The notes under the pieces were generated by a model. It was not told the DNA's origin. It made no database searches and saw only the letters and a list, made by a program, of their open reading frames with translations. From Streptomyces sp. SPB162 (lineage in GTDB: Bacteria; Actinomycetota; Actinomycetes; Streptomycetales; Streptomycetaceae): 64,000 nt of DNA. The DNA lies in NCBI RefSeq assembly GCF_029504575.1, contig NZ_JAQFII010000001.1, positions 1,016,501 to 1,080,500 on the forward strand, in the 5' to 3' direction. Position 1 is the first letter of the stretch. Each line of letters starts with the position of its first letter. This document shows positions 56,130 through 63,427 of this stretch, piece after piece. Both the position numbers and the translations under genes were made by a program.

Positions 56130-57202
56130 TTGTGTTCTCCTCGGGAGGTGCGGGCGAGGCCGAGTGCCTCGTAGACGGGCTCGTCGCTGAAGCGGAAGAG
56201 GTCGACCTGGGTGCGGGCGGACAGCGAGACCTCGCACCAGGAGGGGACGACGAACAGGTCGCCCTTGGCGATCTCGAAGACCTTGTCGCCGACCTGCGCG
56301 ACCGCTTCGCCCTCGAACACCTGCCAGACCGCGGAGCCGACCGTGCGCACTGGGGTGGTCCGGGTGCCGGCCCGCAGTCGGCGCATCTCGGTGCGCATCG
56401 TGACCAGGGCGTCCCTGCCGGTGGTGGGGTTCGAGAAGCGGACTCCGGCGTGTCCGGGCTCGAGCACGCCGGGGACGCCCTCGTCCTCCAGTTCCAGCTG
56501 GGCGGTCAGGGCGGCATCGGTGTGCTCCCAGCGGTACGCGTTCAGCGGGGAGTTGGGCTGGTCGGGCCGGCTGATCGGGCGCAGCCCAGGGTGGCCCCAC
56601 AGTCGCTGGCCGCGCGAGCGCTCGGGGGTTTCGCGGGTGGAGAGCTCGTCGGGGCCGAACTCGAAGAAGCCGGCGTCCAGCTTGGAGACGAGCGGGATGT
56701 CGAGGCCGTCGAGCCAGGCCATCGGCTCATCGGTGACGTTCTGGTGCTCGTGGAAGGCCCAGCTCGGGGTGAGCAGCAGGTCACCCCGCCGCATCGCCAC
56801 CGCGTCCCCGTCGACGTTGGTCCATACGCCCTCGCCTTCGACCACGAACCGGAAGGCCCCCTGGCTGTGCCGGTGCGAGGGAGCGACCTCGCGCGGCCCC
56901 AGGTACTGGATCGCGGTCCACAAGGTCGGGGTGACGTAAGGAAGGCCAGGAAGGCCGGGGTTGGAGAGGGCCATGGCGCGGCGCTCGCCGCCACGGCCCA
57001 CCGGCACGAGTTCGCCGGAGCGCTGCGCGATGGGCAGCAGCTCCGCCCATCGCCACAGGTGCGGCACCGCGGCAGGCTGCGGCGACATCGGCATCAGGCC
57101 GTCCACCTGCGTCCACAGCGGGATCAGACCCGCGTCCTCGAAATCCGCGTACAGCTCGTCGAGCAGCTTGCGCTCGGTCTGTTCGCTGGTGGTGTCGGTC
57201 AC
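56126..57202 (-). CDS. sdgD: Gentisate 1,2-dioxygenase
   Basis: 358-aa bicupin ring-cleavage enzyme, Fe(II)-dependent, converting gentisate and O2 to maleylpyruvate. The catalytic first cupin has APSHRHSQGAFRFVVEGEG (metal His pair) and SWAFHEHQNVTDEPMAWLDG. The second cupin ends with VFEGEAVAQVGDKVFEIAKG and FVVPSWCEVSL. The GTG at 57202 follows GGAGG with suitable spacing and matches the family start (LDELYADFEDAGLIPLWTQ); an upstream frame to 57292 adds unrelated residues. It is the first gene of the salicylate/gentisate operon, divergent from the IclR regulator. Confidence 0.92.
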   Translation of the reverse strand: MTDTTSEQTERKLLDELYADFEDAGLIPLWTQVDGLMPMSPQPAAVPHLWRWAELLPIAQRSGELVPVGRGGERRAMALSNPGLPGLPYVTPTLWTAIQYLGPREVAPSHRHSQGAFRFVVEGEGVWTNVDGDAVAMRRGDLLLTPSWAFHEHQNVTDEPMAWLDGLDIPLVSKLDAGFFEFGPDELSTRETPERSRGQRLWGHPGLRPISRPDQPNSPLNAYRWEHTDAALTAQLELEDEGVPGVLEPGHAGVRFSNPTTGRDALVTMRTEMRRLRAGTRTTPVRTVGSAVWQVFEGEAVAQVGDKVFEIAKGDLFVVPSWCEVSLSARTQVDLFRFSDEPVYEALGLARTSRGEHK

Positions 57203-57306
57203 GGAAACCTCCAGGTCGTGTGTTCGGCGACCGCCGGAAGAAGTGCGGTCCACCGCGCTGTCCTCGACGCTACGTGCCGTTTCCTCTGACAAGAATCCTT
57301 GATGGC

Positions 57307-57312
57307 TATGAT
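57307..57312 (+). promoter_or_regulatory. -10 element TATGAT, predicted leaderless IclR transcript
   Basis: TATGAT ends 6 nt before the IclR ATG and no ribosome-binding site is visible. A CTGACA at 57286-57291 is a possible -35, though the 15-nt spacing is short. AGAATC and GATTCC (57292-57314) form an imperfect inverted repeat over this promoter and could be the IclR site. Confidence 0.45.
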
Positions 57313-57318
57313 TCCTCT

Positions 57319-58092
57319 ATGGAGAATTCAGCGGATCATTCGCCCGGCCCCTCGTATCCGGTGAGCGCCGCCGGCAACGCCCTACGCGTCGTCCGGCTGC
57401 TGCACGAGCTCGACGAGCTGCGCGTGATGGACGTCGCCGACCGACTCGGCGTCGCGCGCTCGACCGCGCATCGGGTCCTCGCGATGCTCGTCTTCGAGGG
57501 ATTCGCCGTGCAGGACCGTCACAAGGTGTACCGGCCCGGGCCGGCTCTGCAGGCGATCCGGGGAAGCCAGGCGCCCCCTCCCCCGGACCTGATCACCATC
57601 GCCCACCCTCATCTGCAACGGCTGGCGGACGCCGTCCGGGAGACGACCCACCTGATGGTGCTCGAGGGCAACGGCAGCCGCTTCCTGGACGGCGTCGAGG
57701 GCTCCCAGGCGCTGCGCGTCAGCTACCGCACCGGCACGCTCCTGCCCGCGCATGTGACCTCGGGCGGCAAGGCCCTGCTCGCGGCACTGCCGGCGGACCG
57801 ACTCCGGGCCCTCTACCCCAACGGACTACCCGACGGCCGGGCCAAAGCCCCCAAGGACTTCGAGAGCCTGATGAACGAGTTGGTGTCCGTGCGCCGCCAC
57901 GGCTACGCCCTCAATTTCCAGGAGAGCGAGCGCGGAGTGCACGCCGTCGGCGCGTGTGTGCGCGACCGCACCGGCGCCGCGGTGGCCGCCGTGGTCGTGG
58001 CCGCCCCGTCCGTCCGCTGCACCCGCGCGCGGCTCACCGAACTGTCCCAGCCTCTCCTCACGACAGCGCGGGACATCGGTCAGGGACTGTGA
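57319..58092 (+). CDS. IclR-family regulator of the gentisate operon
   Basis: 257 aa. Winged helix ~15-70: ALRVVRLLHELDELRVMDVA, DRLGVARSTAHRVLAMLV. The effector domain (~80-250) has the GTLLPAHVTSGGKALLAAL signature of IclR proteins and a C-terminal GVHAVGACVRDRTGAAVAA. IclR proteins commonly control aromatic-acid catabolism and sit divergent to their target operon, as here. The effector is probably salicylate, gentisate or their CoA esters (inference). The ATG at 57319 matches the family length and a leaderless promoter. Confidence 0.92.
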   Translation: MENSADHSPGPSYPVSAAGNALRVVRLLHELDELRVMDVADRLGVARSTAHRVLAMLVFEGFAVQDRHKVYRPGPALQAIRGSQAPPPPDLITIAHPHLQRLADAVRETTHLMVLEGNGSRFLDGVEGSQALRVSYRTGTLLPAHVTSGGKALLAALPADRLRALYPNGLPDGRAKAPKDFESLMNELVSVRRHGYALNFQESERGVHAVGACVRDRTGAAVAAVVVAAPSVRCTRARLTELSQPLLTTARDIGQGL

Positions 58093-58102
58093 ACGGCAGC
58101 GG

Positions 58103-58135
58103 CGCGCGCCACCTCGACCCACAGGGTGGCGCGCG
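58103..58135. terminator. Perfect 11-bp hairpin between convergent genes
   Basis: CGCGCGCCACC pairs with GGTGGCGCGCG across an 11-nt loop, 10 nt after the IclR stop. The downstream amidohydrolase converges on it. Confidence 0.72.
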
Positions 58136-58232
58136 TCGCAGCAGTCCCCGCCCTGCCCTGCTCGCCCGCTGGACGCGACTGCTGGTCATCGACGGGGACG
58201 AGACCCCGTCAGAGTTTGAGAACGGTCTTCGG

Positions 58233-59387
58233 TCACAGCCCGAGAACGCGCTCGGCGTTACCGTGCGCGATGCTCGCGAGGTCGGCCGGCGCATACGGTG
58301 CCGAACGCAGGAACCCCACCGCTTCGGCGCTGGATTCGAACGGGTAGTCGATGGAGAACAGCACCCGGTCGACACCCACGGCGTGAACGGCTCCCAGCAG
58401 AGCAGCATGCGACATGACTCCGCTGGTCGTGACGTACACGTTGTTCCGCAGGTAGTACGAGGGCAGGTGCTGCAGCCTTCGCTCAGCGGGCACCTGGCCG
58501 AAGCGGCTGTCGAGCCGGGCCATCTGGAACGGCAACAGCTCGCCCATGTGGCCCAGCATCACCGACGCGCGCGGGAACTGGTCGAACACACCGCCGTAGA
58601 TCAGCCGGAGCGCATGGGCACCCGTCGTCGCGGTCCACCCCCACGACGGCCCGACCAGCACGGGGTACCCGTCGAAGACGCGCCAGTTGTCGGCCGGGAT
58701 GGCGGCCGGGTGCAGATACAACGTCACACCGAGGCGCTCCAGTTCGGCCCATACCGGCCTGAACTGCGGCTCGTCCAGGTAGTGCCCCCGCACATGGTCG
58801 TTGTACAGCACGCCTTTGAGCCCGAGTTCCTGCACCGCTCGGCGCAGCTCCACGACCGCGGCCTTGGGGTCCTGCAGCGGAAGGACGGCGAAGCCCGCGA
58901 ACCGTTTCGGATCTGCGGCGACCGCCTTGGCCAGATGGTCGTTGACCCGCCGCGCGACGGCCACCGCCTCCGCCGGGTCCTCGATCACTTCCAAGCCCGG
59001 CGTGGCGTACGAGAGGACCTGGACATCGACGCCGTTGGCATCCATGTCCGCCAAGCGCAGGTCGGTCAGATCGTCCAGACGACGGAACCACTCCTGCTTG
59101 ATCGCCTCCGGCGCCTCCAAGCGCTGACGGATCACTGCCTCCTGCCGGATGGCTCCAGGGATGGCGAACGCCTCTTCCACGGCCACGATGCGCATCTTTT
59201 TCTCCTTTTTGGCGTTCCGATGTCCCTTTGCGCCGGCCGTCGCCGTGGAGGCACGGCTGCCGGACACCGCCTCGGCGGCGAGCGCGGGTTGTCCCGCGGC
59301 CAGACCGCCGACCACGGCAGCTCCTCCGGCAGCGGCAGTAGTGGCGATGAATCTTCGCCGGGTGGACTCGGTACGGGGCTCGGGCAT
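58233..59387 (-). CDS. Tat-exported decarboxylase-type amidohydrolase
   Basis: 384 aa. The N-terminus TRRRFIATTAAAGGAAVVG is a twin-arginine signal with an alanine-rich cleavage region (QPALAAEA). The mature part begins RIVAVEEAFAIPGAIRQEAV and belongs to the gamma-resorcylate/2,3-dihydroxybenzoate decarboxylase branch. Other metal-site motifs: YLHPAAIPADNW, VMLGHMGELLPFQMARLD and VLFSIDYPFESSAEAV (catalytic Asp). At the first metal motif, decarboxylases have E-E-H-F, whereas this protein has E-E-A-F, so one His ligand is absent. GGGGAG precedes the ATG at 59387; an internal ATG (MRIVAVEEAF) would give a cytoplasmic form. It lies next to the salicylate operon but is convergent with its regulator. 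Confidence 0.83.
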   Translation of the reverse strand: MPEPRTESTRRRFIATTAAAGGAAVVGGLAAGQPALAAEAVSGSRASTATAGAKGHRNAKKEKKMRIVAVEEAFAIPGAIRQEAVIRQRLEAPEAIKQEWFRRLDDLTDLRLADMDANGVDVQVLSYATPGLEVIEDPAEAVAVARRVNDHLAKAVAADPKRFAGFAVLPLQDPKAAVVELRRAVQELGLKGVLYNDHVRGHYLDEPQFRPVWAELERLGVTLYLHPAAIPADNWRVFDGYPVLVGPSWGWTATTGAHALRLIYGGVFDQFPRASVMLGHMGELLPFQMARLDSRFGQVPAERRLQHLPSYYLRNNVYVTTSGVMSHAALLGAVHAVGVDRVLFSIDYPFESSAEAVGFLRSAPYAPADLASIAHGNAERVLGL

Positions 59388-59633
59388 GTCGACTCTCCCC
59401 TTGGGCGCGCGGGTGATTGCCAGGGTCCTGCCAATGGCTGTTGCGCTCCGCGAGGGTGCGCGTCGTTCGCGATCAGGCCGACGCCCCTTCGAGCCACATC
59501 CGTCGAAGGCATGGCGGCAGGCAGGGGGTGGGCCGGCAGTGACCGGCTCGCAGAGTCGACGGGCCGCGTCCGACGGCCGGGTCGTGCTCCAGAGCGTTCC
59601 TGGGTGACGTGGGGCGGCTCCCCACTCCCTCTC

Positions 59634-59662
59634 TTGAACTGGAGCCAAGCTAGTTCTAGGAT
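59634..59662 (+). promoter_or_regulatory. Sigma-70-type promoter, rightward
   Basis: TTGAAC (59634-59639), a 17-nt spacer, and TAGGAT (59657-59662). It points toward the alcohol dehydrogenase at 59933. Confidence 0.5.
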
Positions 59663-59675
59663 ATTTTCCAGTCAA
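59647..59675 (-). promoter_or_regulatory. Sigma-70-type promoter, leftward
   Basis: On the minus strand TTGACT (59675-59670), a 17-nt spacer, and TAGCTT (59652-59647). It points toward the decarboxylase-type amidohydrolase and overlaps the rightward promoter, so the two could exclude each other. CTAGTTCTAG lies in the overlap. Confidence 0.5.
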
Positions 59676-59932
59676 GGCCAGTGACGTAGCCAGATGGGCT
59701 CGAACTCACCTCATGACTCGTAGTCAAGAACCCGAGCGGTCTGTCAATCTGTACCGACCGCCACGGCCAGCCCACACACGGGCTACCCCGGATCGTCAGA
59801 CTGGTCAGCTCCCTGGTCCGCCCCGCATGAGCCGCGTGGGCAGGGTCTGCTCGCGCAGGGTCTTCCCGGGGCGGGTGAGGTGCCGGCGGCCGTGCCGGGC
59901 CTGCGATGAACCGCGCAACGATCTGAAGGAAC

Positions 59933-61003
59933 GTGACAGTGGAACAGACCATGATGGCGGTCCGCCTGTTCGAACATGGCGGGCCCGAGGTGCTCAAGTA
60001 CATCGAGGCACCGATCCCCGACATCGGCCCCGACGACGTCTTGTTGCGCGTGCACGCCACGGCCGTCAACAGCTGGGACCTGCGCTACCGCTCGGGCAAC
60101 TTGCCGCAGCCTCTCCCGGGACGGCCGGCCTGGCCCGTGCCGTTCCAGCTCGGCCGTGACGCGGCCGGTGAGATCGTCGCCACCGGCGAGAACGTCACCC
60201 GGTGGCGCACCGGCGACAGGGCGGTTCAGCTTCCGCACCCGCCATGCCGCAACTGCGCCCTGTGCGTACGCGGACTCGAAAACCTGTGTGTCGACACCGC
60301 CTATCCCGGACATCAGGTCTTCGGCGGATACGCCCAGTACGTCGCGCGCCGCCAGGACGCCGTCCTGCCCATCCCCGACGGCGTCGACTACGAGACGGCC
60401 GCGGCCACCATGTGGACCTACACCACCCCGCTCAACTGCGCCCGGCAAGCGCCCGTCGGCCCCGGCGACACGGTGGTCATCACCGGCGCCAGCGGCGGCA
60501 TGGCGATCGCCTGCGCACAACTGGCCAAGCTGAGCGGGGCCACCGTCATCGGCACCACGACCAAGCCGGACCGCGACGAAGCACTCCGCAAGCTCGGCTA
60601 CGACCACATCGTGCACTCCACCGATCCCCGGATGCCGGCACGGGTACGGGAGCTGACCCACGGCCTGGGCGCCGACGCCGTCTGGGACTGCGTCGGCGGC
60701 AACGACTTCTTCCAGCTCTCCCTTGCCTGCACACGCCTCGGCGGCACGGTCATCGTCCTTGGCACACCGACCGACCAGGGATCCCGCCTCGAACTGGACG
60801 CACTCGCCCTCATCGGCCAACAGGTCAAGATCGCCAGCGTGCGCGGCGCCACTCTGCGCGACCAGCAACTGTGCCTGGAACTGCTGGCAGACAAAAAGAT
60901 CACCCCGATCATCGACCGCGTCTACCCCCTCGAAGAGGCAGCCGAAGCCCACACCTACCTCGAAAGCCAACGCCAGACCGGCAAAGTCATCCTCCTGCCC
61001 TGA
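59933..61003 (+). CDS. MDR-family alcohol dehydrogenase/reductase
   Basis: 356 aa. It has the MDR scaffold with a structural-zinc-like cluster PPCRNCALCVRGLENLC. In place of the usual catalytic Cys and GHE are NSWDLRYR and LGRDAAGEIV, so catalysis is probably quinone-reductase-like or uses other ligands. Cofactor motif: VVITGASGGMAIACAQLAKL. GAAGGA lies just upstream of the GTG at 59933; a GTG at 59939 is equally possible. It stands alone, divergent from the decarboxylase-type amidohydrolase and sharing its promoter region, so it may act on the decarboxylation product (inference). Confidence 0.85.
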   Translation: MTVEQTMMAVRLFEHGGPEVLKYIEAPIPDIGPDDVLLRVHATAVNSWDLRYRSGNLPQPLPGRPAWPVPFQLGRDAAGEIVATGENVTRWRTGDRAVQLPHPPCRNCALCVRGLENLCVDTAYPGHQVFGGYAQYVARRQDAVLPIPDGVDYETAAATMWTYTTPLNCARQAPVGPGDTVVITGASGGMAIACAQLAKLSGATVIGTTTKPDRDEALRKLGYDHIVHSTDPRMPARVRELTHGLGADAVWDCVGGNDFFQLSLACTRLGGTVIVLGTPTDQGSRLELDALALIGQQVKIASVRGATLRDQQLCLELLADKKITPIIDRVYPLEEAAEAHTYLESQRQTGKVILLP

Positions 61004-61369
61004 CGCCCGGCCAACCACCGACGGGGTGCGGGTGCGGTCCGGGGCGGCGGTCTTCACGGGCCGCCCGCCGCTGTTCGCTGCGTGACCCCGCCGGGGGCTT
61101 CGCGCACACCGTACGTAGCCGGGCCTGAGCGGGACACAGGTCGTCAGGCGCAGGTACGGGGAACTGTACGGGCGTCGACCTGGAACTGACCGTAGACATG
61201 CTCGTCGGCACCCTGCTCCACGGCCTACGGCCCGTCGCCTCCCGCGCCGCCACCTGACTCCGGCGCACCGCACCCGGTGGGAGCGCGAACCCGGCATGGT
61301 GTTGAAGTCACTGCGCGGGGGGTGTCTCCCCTCCTTCAGGAAGACACCCCCCGACTCCATCAAGAGCGC
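61004..61369. other. Gene-poor stretch with a possible TetR C-terminal relic
   Basis: No intact gene is seen. At 61174-61257 the plus strand encodes VDLELTVDMLVGTLLHGLRP and VASRAAT before a TGA, which resembles the last helix region of TetR-type ligand domains. Nothing upstream extends it. The hairpin at 61316-61353 is listed separately. Confidence 0.3.
61316..61353. terminator. 12-bp hairpin between convergent genes
   Basis: CGGGGGGTGTCT pairs perfectly with AGACACCCCCCG across a 14-nt loop. It lies between the rightward dehydrogenase and the leftward NmrA-type gene, so it is probably a shared terminator. Confidence 0.75.
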
Positions 61370-62256
61370 TCACTCTCGCGCGGCGAACGCCGTGGCCGCT
61401 TCCTCAAAAGACGCGGGCTCACGGCCGAGCAGCATCCGCAGGACGTTGCTGTTGCCGCGCAGGCCGTGCCGGTCGTAGTCCTGCCACATGGCACGCATGT
61501 CCGAGGCCCGGGACGCGGAGTCGACCACTCCCGGCGGGAGCGGGGCGACCGCCCAGTGCACCGTCCTCGGCTCCAGATCCACTCCTCGTGCACGCCCGGC
61601 GAGACGCACCGCCTCGGCAAACGTAAGGGCGGGTCCCGCGAGTTCGTAGGCGGCCGAACCGTGCCCCTGCTCGGAGAGCACCCTGACTGCGGCTTCACCG
61701 AGGTCACGCAAGTCGATGAACGAGAACTCGTTGTCGACGTCGAACGGCACCTCGACGGGGCCGGCCGGAGCCCTCCCCCACGTCGACAGGACGATCTGCG
61801 CGAACATCGAGGGCTGGAGGACCGTCCAGTTCAGCGGCGAGTCCGCACGGCGGCTTCGGCGTTCGCCTTGCGCAGGTGGTGGCGCAGCCCGGGGGTGTGC
61901 GGGTGGAGGACGGACAGATACACGAACCGGCGGGCGCCCGCGTGCTCAGCCGCCTCAAGTGCCGTGATCGCGAGTACGTCTTCCTCCGGGTGGAACGCCG
62001 GCGGAATCATGAACACCAAGTCCGCGTTCTTCAGCGCCCGACGGACGGTGTCCGGCCTCTCCAGGTCGGCCTCGACAATGTCGTCCACGCCCAGGGCAGC
62101 CACCCGTTCCCGCCCCGCCGGTCCGTGCACCACGGCCCGGACCTGGAACGGAGTTCGCAGCGCGGCCTCCAGCATGTACCGACCGCAGAGTCCGGCCGCC
62201 CCGATCACCGCGATCACGGGCGGTTTCTGACTGCGTACGGCGTCTGATTCGGACAC
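61370..62256 (-). pseudogene. NmrA-type NAD(P)-binding protein gene with a frameshift
   Basis: The first part (from a GTG at 62256, AGGAGG upstream) reads VIAVIGAAGLCGRYMLEAAL, ADLVFMIPPAFHPEEDVLAI and RFVYLSVLHPHTPGLRHHLR, then stops at 61831. The second part, in another frame, continues SPLNWTVLQPSMFAQIVLST, EFSFIDLRDLGEAAVRVLSE and AYELAGPALTFAEAVRLAG to 61370. A single-base change near 61850 would give a ~295-aa NmrA/atypical SDR protein. These proteins act as NAD(P)-sensing regulators or quinone reductases. A sequencing error cannot be excluded. Confidence 0.75.
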
Positions 62257-62323
62257 CTTTCCTGCCTCCTCTCCCGCTGTTGTGAGGCGGCTCCGTGGAG
62301 CCGTGACGTGCTCGTGCGTCGCG

Positions 62324-63427
62324 TCAGGGGTTGATCACGGTCATCCACATCGGGTCGTCGGCACGTTGTTCCATGGCGTCCATGGCCTTGAGCGCTTCGG
62401 TGAGCGGGAACCGATGGGTGATGAGCTCGTCGGCAGTGAGGGTGCCTGTCTCAAGCAGCCGCAGGACATCCGTCGTGTCCTGGCGGGTGCACGCACGAGT
62501 GGCGACGAAGCGCCAGCAGTGCATCATCAGCGCGATAGGGGGCAGCGACAGCGGGGCGGAGTTGCCGCCCATGTGCACGAGTGTGCCGCCGGTGGCCATA
62601 CCGGCCATGACCTGGCTGAGGGCGGGACCGTCCGGGATGAAGTCGATGACGGCATGGGCTCCCGCGGGGGCCAGCTGACGCAGCCTGCGGGTGAGAGCGC
62701 CATTCGTCGACCAGTCCTCAGGGAGTTCGTCGAGTGCGACGATGTCGGCCGGTATGCCGCCGGCGAGCCCGGCGACGCGCTGGAGGCGCTCGGTGTCGCG
62801 GCCGACGAGGATCAGACGGGCGACTCCGAAGTGCTCCGCGAGTCTGACCGTCGCGGTCCCCATGGTGCCGGTCGCGGCGGTGACCACGAGAGTGGCCCGT
62901 TCCGGAAGGTCGGCGCACTTGAGTGCGCGCACGGCGTTGGCCAGGTCCTGGACCTTGGCCGCGACGTCGAAGCTGACGGAGTCCGGCAGGGAGTCGATCA
63001 GCCAGTGCGGGACACGGACGTACTCCGCGAGTCCGCCGTCGTGGTACTGCTCGTACAGGGGCATCGGAGCATCACCGAAGCCGGCGTGACCGAGCATGGC
63101 CTGCTCGGCGCACATCATGTCCCGGCCGGTACTGCAGTAGTCGCACTCACGGCAGTTCAGCAGGGGATGGACCCGCACCCGGTCGCCCACCGCGTGGCCC
63201 GTGACATCGCGGCCGACGGCGGAGACGACTCCTGCGGCCTCGTGGCCGAGAGTGGTGGGCAGGTGCTTGAGCGCTCCCATCCGCAACAGGCGCATGATCC
63301 CCGGGGCCAGGCCGGCGGAGGCGACTTTCACGACCACGTCGAGCGGCCCCGGCTCGGGGACGGGCAGCTCCTCCAGGACGAGCGCTTCGGCGCCCTGGTG
63401 TGCTCGCAGGGCAAGCATCGTGGCCAT
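62324..63427 (-). CDS. Zinc-binding MDR alcohol dehydrogenase
   Basis: 367 aa. Structural-zinc cysteines appear in LLNCRECDYCSTGRDMMC. LGHEAAGVVSAVG matches the GHE region, but a catalytic Cys is not obvious at the usual N-terminal position (SAGLAPGIMR). Cofactor motif: VVTAATGTMGTATVRLAEHF. C-terminal THRFPLTEALKAMDAMEQRA is typical of MDR enzymes. The ATG shares one base with the upstream stop (TGATG), so it is translationally coupled to the cupin gene at the window end. The pair probably acts on one substrate. Confidence 0.87.
   Translation of the reverse strand: MATMLALRAHQGAEALVLEELPVPEPGPLDVVVKVASAGLAPGIMRLLRMGALKHLPTTLGHEAAGVVSAVGRDVTGHAVGDRVRVHPLLNCRECDYCSTGRDMMCAEQAMLGHAGFGDAPMPLYEQYHDGGLAEYVRVPHWLIDSLPDSVSFDVAAKVQDLANAVRALKCADLPERATLVVTAATGTMGTATVRLAEHFGVARLILVGRDTERLQRVAGLAGGIPADIVALDELPEDWSTNGALTRRLRQLAPAGAHAVIDFIPDGPALSQVMAGMATGGTLVHMGGNSAPLSLPPIALMMHCWRFVATRACTRQDTTDVLRLLETGTLTADELITHRFPLTEALKAMDAMEQRADDPMWMTVINP

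Larger units (their letters stand above)
59388..59932. other. 545-nt divergent promoter region
   Basis: No gene is seen. The stretch contains the AT-richest part of the neighbourhood, around 59634-59675, with overlapping divergent promoter elements (listed separately). The remainder up to 59932 would be a long 5' leader of the dehydrogenase. No riboswitch fold is apparent to me. Confidence 0.5.
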
